Translations under genes and position numbers: made by a program
Source: Ilumatobacteraceae bacterium
GTDB lineage: Bacteria; Actinomycetota; Acidimicrobiia; Acidimicrobiales; Ilumatobacteraceae
DNA: 64,000 nucleotides
Assembly: GCA_018401375.1 (NCBI GenBank)
Contig: JAGYKR010000010.1
Span: 25,073 to 89,072 of the forward strand
Direction: 5' to 3'
Notes under the pieces: generated by a model
Seen by the model: only the letters and a program-made list of their open reading frames with translations
Databases searched by the model: none
Told to the model about the DNA's origin: nothing
Part shown: one piece after another, positions 1 through 7,765 of the stretch
Numbering within the stretch: position 1 is the stretch's first letter
Layout: each line of letters opens with the position of its first letter

Positions 1-330
1 GGGCATATTGAGTTGCGCCATAAGTGGGGCAGCGAACTGTTCAAATGTGTCAGACAACAAGATCACTTGGGTGAGCGAACGAAGTTCATCGAGAAACTCT
101 GCAGCACCCTCAAGAGGCCGCAGTGTGGAGATGACCTCTGCGATCAACGACATCGTCAGGCCGTGACGGTCGAGGAGTTCGAGGCGCCCTTTCATCAACA
201 CGTCGTAATCGGGTTCCTCGCGTGTGGTGCGGCGTAGGTCATCGATTCCGGTCCGTTCGGCCACGGCGATCCAGATTTCGGGGACAAGAACTCCCTCCAC
301 ATCTAGGGTTACGACGCATTGTTGAGGCAT
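1..330 (-). CDS. thrH: ThrH-type phosphoserine phosphatase / homoserine phosphotransferase (5' part, truncated by window edge)
   Basis: The 110 visible codons start at ATG 328-330 and run off the left edge. The N-terminus contains the HAD motif I variant DVEGVLVPE, followed by EIWIAVAERTGIDDLR, DYDVLMKGRL, LRPLEGAAEFLDELR and the motif II region ILLSDTFEQF. This string of motifs is characteristic of ThrH, a bifunctional HAD enzyme described in Pseudomonas that dephosphorylates phosphoserine and can move the phosphate to homoserine. ThrH is about 205 residues long, so roughly half is visible. Whether the product serves serine synthesis here, or phosphotransfer, cannot be told from sequence. 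A TACGTT hexamer lies 12 nt upstream of the start. The gene follows the MscS gene on the same strand after a 78-bp gap. Confidence 0.85.
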   Translation of the reverse strand, partial: MPQQCVVTLDVEGVLVPEIWIAVAERTGIDDLRRTTREEPDYDVLMKGRLELLDRHGLTMSLIAEVISTLRPLEGAAEFLDELRSLTQVILLSDTFEQFAAPLMAQLNMP

Positions 331-408
331 GTTCACGCTGACAACGTAGCCAAAACCTCTCCTGGGCGCCCTGCTCGCTGGCAGAGCCCCCAAGCGGACC
401 GGCACCGC

Positions 409-1374
409 TCACTCAGGTGGTGTTCGAAACCACACATCGCGTTGGGGGAACGGAATCTCGATCCCGGCGGACTCGAAGTTCTCTTTCACGGCCTTGCGCA
501 GGGCGCGCTGTAACGCCCATTGCGCTCCAGCGGATGTTTTGACCATCAGTCGGATCGTGATGCCATCATCACCGAGCTGTTCCACTCCGGTCACCACCGG
601 CGGCTCGAGCACAGTGTCTGCGAACTCCTGCTCCCCGACAACTTGCTCTGCAGTGCTGGTCATCACCGCAATCGCCGAATCGAGGTTGGTCTGATACGCC
701 ACTGAGACTTCCACAAGCGCCATCGACCAGACCTGAGACAAGTTCCCGACCCGAGTAATTTCGCCATTGGGGATATGCCAGACAGTGCCGTTCAGACTGC
801 GGATCACAGTGGATCTCAGAGAAAATCGTTCCACGGTTCCGACCGCCGGACCGAGATCCACGACATCGCCAATGCCGTACTGGTCTTCCATGAGCATGAA
901 TAATCCGGCGATCCAGTCTTTCACCAAACTCTGGGATCCAAAGCCTAGAGCGAGACCAACGATGCCAGCACCGGCAATCAACGGGCCCAAGGCGAGACCG
1001 ATGACCCCAGCGATCAACATCAGTGTCACCGCCCAAAGAGAGGTGCTCACAGCACCAGACAACACCCCGGCAATGGCCGTTGCTCGGGTCTCTCGCCGCG
1101 GATCATGCAGGGTTGTGCCGAGCTTCAGGACTTCTGGCTGAGCGCTGAGAACCCTTTGGACAAAACTTCTCACTCGCCGCTTAAGCACCCGATTCACGAG
1201 CAGAGCAACCAGCAAAATCCCGAGAATCTGGAGTGGCCGCAGGATCAACCATTCCGACCCTGAGGCGAGGGCTTCGTTACCGTTGGTGAGGTCATAGACA
1301 AATGCGCACAGCGATCCGTCTCGGTCCCAGCAATCTCCAGAGGTTTGCTGGATTCGTTCTACAAGTGAGGCCAT
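409..1374 (-). CDS. MscS-family mechanosensitive ion channel
   Basis: The 321-residue membrane protein has hydrophobic segments near residues 43-62, 100-130 and 130-150, the last being the glycine/alanine-rich pore helix (GPLIAGAGIVGLALGFG, then QSLVKDWIAGLF). This is followed by the beta domain with VGTVERFSLRSTVIRSLNG and HIPNGEI, all typical of MscS. It should open under membrane tension in the cytoplasmic membrane and release solutes on osmotic downshock. The start ATG 1372-1374 is supported by a TACGGT hexamer 8 nt upstream, which predicts a leaderless mRNA. The gene is divergent from the UDP-glucose dehydrogenase gene across a 60-bp gap. It lacks the extra N-terminal helices of the large MscK type. 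Confidence 0.9.
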   Translation of the reverse strand: MASLVERIQQTSGDCWDRDGSLCAFVYDLTNGNEALASGSEWLILRPLQILGILLVALLVNRVLKRRVRSFVQRVLSAQPEVLKLGTTLHDPRRETRATAIAGVLSGAVSTSLWAVTLMLIAGVIGLALGPLIAGAGIVGLALGFGSQSLVKDWIAGLFMLMEDQYGIGDVVDLGPAVGTVERFSLRSTVIRSLNGTVWHIPNGEITRVGNLSQVWSMALVEVSVAYQTNLDSAIAVMTSTAEQVVGEQEFADTVLEPPVVTGVEQLGDDGITIRLMVKTSAGAQWALQRALRKAVKENFESAGIEIPFPQRDVWFRTPPE

Positions 1375-1382
1375 GTCTCAAG

Positions 1383-1388
1383 ACCGTA
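1383..1388 (-). promoter_or_regulatory. -10 element of mscS-like gene (leaderless)
   Basis: TACGGT on the minus strand ends 8 nt before the ATG of the MscS gene, so the transcript would begin at or next to the start codon. Confidence 0.5.
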
Positions 1389-1419
1389 GCAATCATCACG
1401 GGCTGGGAGGACTGTGCGG

Positions 1420-1425
1420 TACAGT
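1420..1425 (+). promoter_or_regulatory. -10 element of UGDH operon (leaderless)
   Basis: TACAGT ends 9 nt before GTG 1435. It supports that GTG as the start rather than the ATG at 1414, which would lie upstream of the element. Confidence 0.5.
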
Positions 1426-1434
1426 CGGTCCGGC

Positions 1435-2811
1435 GTGAATCAAGCAGACCCCTTACATGAATCCGATCCCTCACTGGTGATTGCCGTGGTTGGCACCGGA
1501 TATGTCGGACTGACCACCGGGGCCTGCTTGGCCTCCATCGGACATCGGGTGATCTGTGCCGATATCGACCCTGCCAAAATCGCAAAACTCCAAAATGGCG
1601 AGATTCCGATCGTGGAAGAGGGTCTCGCCGAAATTGTGACCGAGGCCCGCGCTAACGGCTTACTCACCTTCGTTGTGGGGGCCGCCACCGCTGCAGCTCA
1701 AGCAGAGATCGTGTTCTTGTCGGTGCCCACCCCCCAGGGTGAGGACGGCTCGGCAGACCTCAGCTACATCGAAGCCGCCGCAGCCGAAATTGGGCCGGTG
1801 TTGAGGCCAGGAGCGATCGTCATCAACAAGTCCACGGTGCCCGTTGGGTCCACCCGGGTCGTGGAGAATGTGCTGCAGCGCAGTGATGTCCATGTGGTGT
1901 CTAATCCGGAGTTTTTGCGGGAGGGTTCTGCAGTTCAGGATTTTTTGCATCCCGATCGGGTAGTGATCGGTGCCGACGATCCCGATGCTGCACAGCGGGT
2001 GGCGGCTCTGTATCGAGGAATCGACACAGAGTTTGTGCTCACAGATCCGGCCTCAGCGGAGACCATCAAATACGCAGCGAATGGTTTTTTGGCGATGAAG
2101 ATCTCCTTCATCAATGCGGTAGCCGCGATGTGCGAGGCGGTGGGTGCGGATGTGGCTGACGTGATCCGTGGGATCGGTAGCGATTCGAGGATTGGGGCTG
2201 CCTTTTTGAATCCGGGTCCGGGTTGGGGTGGAAGCTGTTTCCCGAAGGATTCACGGGCGCTCGTGCGGATCGCTGAAAGCCATGGCTACGACTTCTCAAT
2301 GATGCGCGGGGTCATCGAAGTCAATGAGGAGCAACGAGCTCGGATGGTGGACAAGGTGCTGCGCGGTTTGGATCGGAGTAGTTCCTCGGTCCCGATGGCG
2401 TTGGGAAGTTCCACCGGCACCCCCGACAAGGTGCAGCGGGTTGCAGTCTGGGGTTTGACCTTTAAGGCCGGCACCGATGATCTGCGCGAATCCCCGTCGC
2501 TTGCGATCATCGCCGAATTGCTCCGCCGTGGAGTGGAGATATGTGGTTATGACCCGACCGTGCCGGTAGACGTGAGCGATCACCGTGTCGGAGCGCTGGC
2601 AGGGATCTCGGTGGCCGAGTCCGCTCTTGTGGCAGCGCGTGGCGCCGACCTGTTGATGGTGGCCACTGAATGGTCGGAGTTTCGATCCGTGGACCTCCAC
2701 GCAGTCGCTGCGGTGATGAACGGCACGATGGTGGTAGATACCCGCAATCTGCTCGACCCAGAAGATGTCAAAGCCGCCGGGCTGAGCTACGACGGAGTGG
2801 GTCGCAGATGA
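1435..2811 (+). CDS. UDP-glucose 6-dehydrogenase
   Basis: The enzyme oxidises UDP-glucose to UDP-glucuronate with two NAD+. The N-terminal Rossmann motif is AVVGTGYVGLTTG. Further family motifs are SVPTPQGEDGSADL, NKSTVPVGSTR, SNPEFLREGSAVQDF, AETIKYAANGFLAMKISF and the catalytic cysteine loop GPGWGGSCFPKD. The C-terminal UDP-binding domain includes WGLTFKAGTDDLRESPS. About 458 residues from GTG 1435 is normal for the family. An ATG at 1414 is in frame but lies upstream of the likely -10 element. The stop overlaps the UXS start as ATGA, so translation is probably coupled, and UXS uses the product of this enzyme directly. Confidence 0.93.
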   Translation: MNQADPLHESDPSLVIAVVGTGYVGLTTGACLASIGHRVICADIDPAKIAKLQNGEIPIVEEGLAEIVTEARANGLLTFVVGAATAAAQAEIVFLSVPTPQGEDGSADLSYIEAAAAEIGPVLRPGAIVINKSTVPVGSTRVVENVLQRSDVHVVSNPEFLREGSAVQDFLHPDRVVIGADDPDAAQRVAALYRGIDTEFVLTDPASAETIKYAANGFLAMKISFINAVAAMCEAVGADVADVIRGIGSDSRIGAAFLNPGPGWGGSCFPKDSRALVRIAESHGYDFSMMRGVIEVNEEQRARMVDKVLRGLDRSSSSVPMALGSSTGTPDKVQRVAVWGLTFKAGTDDLRESPSLAIIAELLRRGVEICGYDPTVPVDVSDHRVGALAGISVAESALVAARGADLLMVATEWSEFRSVDLHAVAAVMNGTMVVDTRNLLDPEDVKAAGLSYDGVGRR

Positions 2812-3761
2812 CGCGCACCGTCGTAGTGGCGGGAGGTTCAGGATTTATCGGTTCTCATCTGTGTGAGCGCCTCTTGGATCGCGGTGACCGGGTGATCTGT
2901 GTGGACAATCTTTCCACCGGGAAACGTGCCAACATCGCCGAGCTCGAAAGCCGCCCCGAGATGAGGTTTTTCGAGGCGGATGTCTGTGAGGAGTTCGGGC
3001 CTGATCTGCGCAATCTGATCGAAGACTGGGGTCTCGATGCGGTGTTGCATCTCGCCAGTCCGGCTTCGCCGCCGGCCTATCTGGCACGCCCGATCGAAAC
3101 TCTCGACGTGGGTAGTCGTGGCACCCGGAACTTGTTACATGTCGCCGAGGCCCAGGGCGCTCGTTTCATTTTGGCTTCTACGAGCGAGGTGTACGGGGAT
3201 CCGCTCGAACATCCCCAAACCGAAAGCTATTGGGGCAACGTGAATCCGATCGGAGAACGATCGGTGTATGACGAGTCCAAACGATTCGCTGAAGCGCTCA
3301 CGATGGCCATGCATCGCAGTCGGGGAATGAACATCGGGATTCTGCGGATCTTCAACACTTACGGTCCACGCTTACAGCCCTCTGACGGCCGGGTGATCTC
3401 CAACTTCGTGGCTCAGGCTCTGTCTGGGGTGCCATTTACGATGTACGGAGACGGCTCGCAGACACGCAGTTTTTGCTATGTGGATGACCTCGTCACCGGG
3501 ATTGTCGCGATGCTCGACTCCTCAGAGGTGGGCCCGATCAACCTCGGTAACCCCATTGAGTTCACGTTGCGTGAACTAGCGGATGTGATGGCCGAACTGT
3601 GTGAGGTCCCGCTGCAGATCACATACGCACCCTTGCCGAGCGACGATCCCCGAATGCGTCAGCCCGACATCACGCTGGCGCGAGAACGCCTTGGCTGGGA
3701 ACCGCAAATCGATCTGCGGGACGGTTTGGCTTCCACTATTGCTTGGCAGAGGTCCCGATGA
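2808..3761 (+). CDS. UDP-glucuronate decarboxylase (UDP-xylose synthase), SDR family
   Basis: The 317-residue extended SDR protein has an N-terminal GGSGFIGSHL nucleotide-binding motif, the UXS-typical stretch HLASPASPPAY, active-site residues in STSEVYGDP and YDESKRFAEA, and RIFNTYGPRLQPSDGRV. It should decarboxylate UDP-glucuronate to UDP-xylose through a 4-keto intermediate. The start ATG 2808 overlaps the UGDH stop (ATGA); a longer frame from 2670 lies inside UGDH and was not used. The pair UGDH-UXS implies that UDP-xylose (or UDP-glucuronate) feeds a surface glycan, but no glycosyltransferase is nearby. UXS is distinguished from plain UDP-glucose epimerases by the ASPASPP loop and the NPIGERSVYDESKR motif. 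Confidence 0.9.
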   Translation: MTRTVVVAGGSGFIGSHLCERLLDRGDRVICVDNLSTGKRANIAELESRPEMRFFEADVCEEFGPDLRNLIEDWGLDAVLHLASPASPPAYLARPIETLDVGSRGTRNLLHVAEAQGARFILASTSEVYGDPLEHPQTESYWGNVNPIGERSVYDESKRFAEALTMAMHRSRGMNIGILRIFNTYGPRLQPSDGRVISNFVAQALSGVPFTMYGDGSQTRSFCYVDDLVTGIVAMLDSSEVGPINLGNPIEFTLRELADVMAELCEVPLQITYAPLPSDDPRMRQPDITLARERLGWEPQIDLRDGLASTIAWQRSR

Positions 3762-5074
3762 TTGGCGGTCGCCTTCGCTTGCGATTGCGACCCCGCTCGT
3801 TTGATGTTCGACGCGATGAGTTCAGAGACATCGTCAATCGATCGCGTGACGCAGTCCTGCTCGCCGCAGTGACCGGAGTGATCGTTGGGCTCGGCGTGCG
3901 TGGCTTTGAGTACCTCGTCATCGAGGTGGCCTACCACTGGGTGCTGAGCACCAACATCTGGCTGATGGCTGGCCTCCCAGTGGTCGGCCTGTTGGCGTCA
4001 TCGCTGATCCTGAAATACATCGGTAAAGGTGCGAGCGGTGCTACCACGGATGAATATTTGCGAGCCTTTCACGATCGCCATCATCTGCTCGGCATTCGGC
4101 CGTTAATCGCCCGGCTTTCCGCCTCGGTGGTCACGCTCGGATCCGGCGGGGCGCTTGGCCTCGAAGGTCCTTCTTTATACGGTGGGGCCACGATCGGCCA
4201 CTCCCTGCAACGCCGTTTCCCACGGCTGTTTCGGAGGTCGGATCATCGGACCTTGCTCGTGGCAGGTGCTGCCGCCGGGGTGGCGGCCATTTTCAAGGCT
4301 CCCGCTACCGGAGCGATCTTTGCTCTTGAGGTTCCTTATCGTGACGATCTGGCGCGCCGGATGCTGCTGCCGGCCCTCGTGGCTAGCGCCACCGGCTACT
4401 TCACATTTGTCTCACTCAGTGATACTTCGCCGATCTTTCGAGTTGTGGACGTCCCGCTGTTTTCCCTGCGTGACCTCTTAGGGGCCTTGATCATCGGGGT
4501 GGTGGCGGCACTCGGTGCGCGCTTGTTCGCAAAGATGATGAAAGCGGCCAAGGCTTTTTCTCTACGTGCCATTGCGATTCGGGTCAGCCTCGCCGGGACA
4601 GGCTTGGTGCTGCTGTTCTGGCTGTCATGGGTGATCACCGGGGAGCATCTGACAAAGGGGACTGGCTACGAGGTAATCACCGAATGGTTGATTGATCCTG
4701 ACCTCGCTTTGTGGGTGATCGTTGCGATCTTTTTGATGCGATGTTTGTCCTCGGCGTTCACCATGGCCGGTGGCGGGGTGGGCGGGGTGTTCATCCCACT
4801 CGTGGTGGGTGGGGCGTTCACCGGCCGCATCGTCGGCGAAGTGGTGCATCCCGAGCGTTACACCCTGTATACGTTGCTCGGGATTGCCGCCTTCCTCGGA
4901 GCCGGCTACCGGGTGCCGTTGGCCGCTGTGATGTTTGTGGCCGAAACCACCGGCCGGCCCAACTTCGTGGTGCCCGCCTTGTTCGCTGCAGTGGCCGCCG
5001 AACTGGTGATGGGGGAGCAGTCGATCACCGTGTTCCAGCGACGACCCTATGAGCGTCTCGATACCGATTCGTGA
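3758..5074 (+). CDS. ClC-family chloride channel or Cl-/H+ antiporter
   Basis: The 438-residue multi-span membrane protein carries the ClC selectivity-filter segments GSGGALGLEGPSL (about residue 128, including the gating glutamate), AIFKAPATGAIFALEVPYR and AGGGVGGVFIPLVVGGAF. The usual GREGP is GLEGP here, so the position before the gating glutamate differs while the glutamate is kept. No C-terminal CBS domains are present, as in the shorter bacterial ClCs. Start ATG 3758 overlaps the UXS stop (ATGA) and has AGAGG five bases upstream; an in-frame ATG at 3743 is an alternative. The gene is the third member of the UDP-sugar operon. A functional link to the sugar enzymes is not evident. Transport direction and proton coupling cannot be decided. 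Confidence 0.9.
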   Translation: MIGGRLRLRLRPRSFDVRRDEFRDIVNRSRDAVLLAAVTGVIVGLGVRGFEYLVIEVAYHWVLSTNIWLMAGLPVVGLLASSLILKYIGKGASGATTDEYLRAFHDRHHLLGIRPLIARLSASVVTLGSGGALGLEGPSLYGGATIGHSLQRRFPRLFRRSDHRTLLVAGAAAGVAAIFKAPATGAIFALEVPYRDDLARRMLLPALVASATGYFTFVSLSDTSPIFRVVDVPLFSLRDLLGALIIGVVAALGARLFAKMMKAAKAFSLRAIAIRVSLAGTGLVLLFWLSWVITGEHLTKGTGYEVITEWLIDPDLALWVIVAIFLMRCLSSAFTMAGGGVGGVFIPLVVGGAFTGRIVGEVVHPERYTLYTLLGIAAFLGAGYRVPLAAVMFVAETTGRPNFVVPALFAAVAAELVMGEQSITVFQRRPYERLDTDS

Positions 5075-5105
5075 GATGCCCCCGGACTGATGTCAGGATT
5101 CGGTC

Positions 5106-6983
5106 ATGACCACCGCATCCGAGGCCTCCACCGCCACCATCGAGATCCGCTCCGAACTCCAAGGCACGATCGTTGCGATTGAGATCCCGGAGTCGAGTTT
5201 CGTTCGCGCCGGCCGGGTGATCCTGCTAGTGGAATCGATGAAACTTCACCACGAGGTCATCGCCCCCGTGGCCGGTCAGATCGGCAGACTCGCAGTGGCC
5301 GTGGGCGAAACAGTGCATGTGGGTGATCTGCTGTGCGTGATCACGGTGGGTGAGGAATCTGCGAGCGGAACCGACGCGACAACGGTGGGCGCTGATGAAA
5401 CTGATCCTGACAGCCCAACCGACGAGATGCGGGCGGATCTAGCCGAGGTCATCGAACGGCATCGTCTCGGATGGGATGAAGCCCGTGGTCCTGCAGTGGC
5501 CAAACGCCACGCCCGGGGCCATCGCACAGCCCGCGAGAACTTGGCCGATCTGATTGACCCGGGCAGTTTCATTGAGTACGGGCCTCTTGCAATCGCTGCT
5601 CAGCGGCGTCGCCGTGAACTCGCCGATCTGATTGCGAACACCCCAGCCGACGGTCTCGTCGGTGGTATCGGCTCGATCAACGGTGACCTGTTTGAGGGGC
5701 GGGCTGCGCAATGCATCGCCGTCTCTTATGACTACACCGTGTTGGCCGGGACCCAAGGTACCCAGAATCATCGCAAGAAAGACCGTCTCTTTGAGGTGGC
5801 CGAACAGCTCCGCTTGCCGATCGTGTTCTTCACCGAAGGTGGCGGTGGACGCCCGGGTGATACCGACGCGCCGGGAATCAGCGGCCTCGATTGCCTAGCG
5901 TTCCAATGGTTCGCTCAGCTATCGGGTCTCGTGCCGTTGATCGGGATCGCCTCGGGCTACTGCTTTGCAGGGAATGCTGCGATCCTTGGATGCTGCGATG
6001 TGGTGATCGCCACCGAAGATTCCAACATCGGCATGGGTGGGCCCGCCATGATCGAAGGTGGCGGTCTCGGGGTGTACGAGCCAACCGAGATTGGACCGGT
6101 GTCAGTGCAGCGGGCCAATGGCGTGATCGATGTGGTGGTCCCTGACGAACAGACCGCAGTCGTGGTTGCGAAAAAATATCTGTCGTACTTCCAAGGCCCG
6201 CTGAGCCAGTGGTCAGCGAGCGACCCTGAGTTATTGCGCGATGTGATTCCGGTGGACCGGATGCGCAGTTACGACGTGCGTCGTGCGATCGAACTGATCT
6301 TTGATACCGACAGCGTGCTCGAGCTACGCCGCGACTTCGGTCTCGGCATGATCACGGCGTTGGCTCGGGTGGAGGGCATTGCGGTGGGCGTGGTGGCAAA
6401 TAACCCCGCTCATCTCGCCGGTGCGATCGATTCCGATGGAGCCGATAAGGCGGCCCGATTCCTGCAGCTATGCGATGCGCACGGAATCCCGGTGATCACG
6501 CTGTGCGACACCCCCGGAATGATGGTGGGCCCTGATGTGGAGGCCACTGCGCTGGTGCGGCATTGCAGCCGCCTGTTTGTGACCGGGGCCAACATCTCTG
6601 TACCGCTGATCACGATCGTGCTGCGCAAGGCTTATGGGCTCGGTGCCCAAGCGATGATGGGAGGCACTACCAAAGCGCCATTGGCGTGTTTGGCATGGCC
6701 CACCGGCGAGTTCGGGGGTATGGGCCTCGAAGGCGCAGTGCGTCTTGGCTATCGCAAAGAGCTCGAAGCGGCGCCCAGTGATGAGGCCCGAGAAGCGCTG
6801 TTCCGCGAGCTCGTGGACCGGATGTATGCCCATGGGCGGGCGGTCAGCGTCGCCTCCTACTTTGAAATCGATGATGTGATCGATCCTGCAGATACCCGGC
6901 ATTGGTTAGCCACATTGCTGAAATCAGCGCCGGCACCACAGGCTGGGGATCCCAAACGGCGCTCCAATATTGACACCTGGTGA
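5106..6983 (+). CDS. Acyl-CoA carboxylase: biotin carrier domain fused to carboxyltransferase
   Basis: Residues about 8-82 form a biotinyl domain with the attachment motif VESMKLHHEV (the usual AMKM is SMKL; the lysine is kept) and the closing segment GETVHVGDLL. Residues about 100-610 form a complete carboxyltransferase of the acyl-CoA carboxylase type, with KRHARGHRTARENLADLID, the oxyanion region FFTEGGGGRPGDTD, GYCFAGNAAILGCCDVVIA, NIGMGGPAMIEGGGLG, and the C-terminal ALVRHCSRLFVTGAN and GAQAMMGGTTKAPL. It would move carboxyl groups from biotin to an acyl-CoA such as acetyl- or propionyl-CoA. No biotin carboxylase domain is present, so a partner must be encoded elsewhere. BCCP usually sits on the biotin carboxylase chain in actinobacteria, so this arrangement is notable. 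Substrate unknown. Confidence 0.88.
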   Translation: MTTASEASTATIEIRSELQGTIVAIEIPESSFVRAGRVILLVESMKLHHEVIAPVAGQIGRLAVAVGETVHVGDLLCVITVGEESASGTDATTVGADETDPDSPTDEMRADLAEVIERHRLGWDEARGPAVAKRHARGHRTARENLADLIDPGSFIEYGPLAIAAQRRRRELADLIANTPADGLVGGIGSINGDLFEGRAAQCIAVSYDYTVLAGTQGTQNHRKKDRLFEVAEQLRLPIVFFTEGGGGRPGDTDAPGISGLDCLAFQWFAQLSGLVPLIGIASGYCFAGNAAILGCCDVVIATEDSNIGMGGPAMIEGGGLGVYEPTEIGPVSVQRANGVIDVVVPDEQTAVVVAKKYLSYFQGPLSQWSASDPELLRDVIPVDRMRSYDVRRAIELIFDTDSVLELRRDFGLGMITALARVEGIAVGVVANNPAHLAGAIDSDGADKAARFLQLCDAHGIPVITLCDTPGMMVGPDVEATALVRHCSRLFVTGANISVPLITIVLRKAYGLGAQAMMGGTTKAPLACLAWPTGEFGGMGLEGAVRLGYRKELEAAPSDEAREALFRELVDRMYAHGRAVSVASYFEIDDVIDPADTRHWLATLLKSAPAPQAGDPKRRSNIDTW

Positions 6984-7008
6984 GAGTTTGAAAATCGCGA
7001 CTCCGCGC

Positions 7009-7740
7009 TCAGGCCAATGAACCGAATACCCAGTTAGTGGCCTTCACTGAGCCCATCGAGGCACTCGAAGCAGGCGAATAGCGATGGCCCGGATAGAGCA
7101 CCACCTGATCGTCCACCTTGGACAGCCGTCCCAAACTGTGCATCATGTCTTGGGCGTTGCTCCCGGGGAGATCGGTGCGACCGCAACCGTCAAGGAACAA
7201 GGTGTCACCGGCCACCAAACGTCCATCCACCATGAAGCATTGGCTGCCAGGAGTATGACCCGGAGTATGGATCAACTCGATGGAGATGTCGCCCACCTGG
7301 ACGCGATCCCCGGATTCGTGGGCTATCAGATCGGTCTCTGATACCCCGGAGGTGCGCACCACCCACGGCACCTCAGCCGCATTGACATGGATCGGACACG
7401 ACACCTTGGTTAAAAGTGCAGCGATCCCTTGGATCTCCATCCCCATCATGGAACCGCCGATGTGATCAGGGTGATAGTGGGTGGCCAATACACCGGTGAC
7501 TCGCATCTCATCGGCAGCCACAACATCGAGCAGATCATCCACTGCGTAGGCCGGATCTACGAGCACACATTCACCCGTGACTCGATCGCCGATCGCGTAG
7601 ACAAAGTTCACCATCTGGGTGGCGAGTGGATCACCTTGAGCGAAATCACGACCCGAGAGCAACTGTCGAAAGTAGAGCCGATCGCCGGCGGAATGGGCAT
7701 CGTTGGGAAGATCCTCACGGGAAGCGTCGTGGCTGGCCAT
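7009..7740 (-). CDS. MBL-fold metallo-hydrolase (glyoxalase II / persulfide dioxygenase-like)
   Basis: The 243-residue protein has the metallo-beta-lactamase metal motif THYHPDHIGG, a third histidine in IHTPGHTPGSQCF, the aspartate in LVAGDTLFLDGCGRTDLPG, and a C-terminal LYPGHRYS. These match the branch that holds glyoxalase II, persulfide dioxygenases and related thioester or thiol-linked hydrolases. The N-terminus (FRQLLSGRDFAQ, MVNFVYAIGD) is typical of this branch. The substrate cannot be assigned. ATG 7738-7740 is preceded by TAGGCT at 7 nt on the minus strand, which supports a leaderless start. It is divergent from the ProA-like gene and convergent with the carboxyltransferase gene. 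Confidence 0.85.
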   Translation of the reverse strand: MASHDASREDLPNDAHSAGDRLYFRQLLSGRDFAQGDPLATQMVNFVYAIGDRVTGECVLVDPAYAVDDLLDVVAADEMRVTGVLATHYHPDHIGGSMMGMEIQGIAALLTKVSCPIHVNAAEVPWVVRTSGVSETDLIAHESGDRVQVGDISIELIHTPGHTPGSQCFMVDGRLVAGDTLFLDGCGRTDLPGSNAQDMMHSLGRLSKVDDQVVLYPGHRYSPASSASMGSVKATNWVFGSLA

Positions 7741-7747
7741 GGCCTGC

Positions 7748-7753
7748 AGCCTA
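7748..7753 (-). promoter_or_regulatory. -10 element of MBL-fold gene (leaderless)
   Basis: TAGGCT on the minus strand ends 7 nt before the ATG at 7738-7740. Confidence 0.5.
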
Positions 7754-7765
7754 CGCTGATCACCA

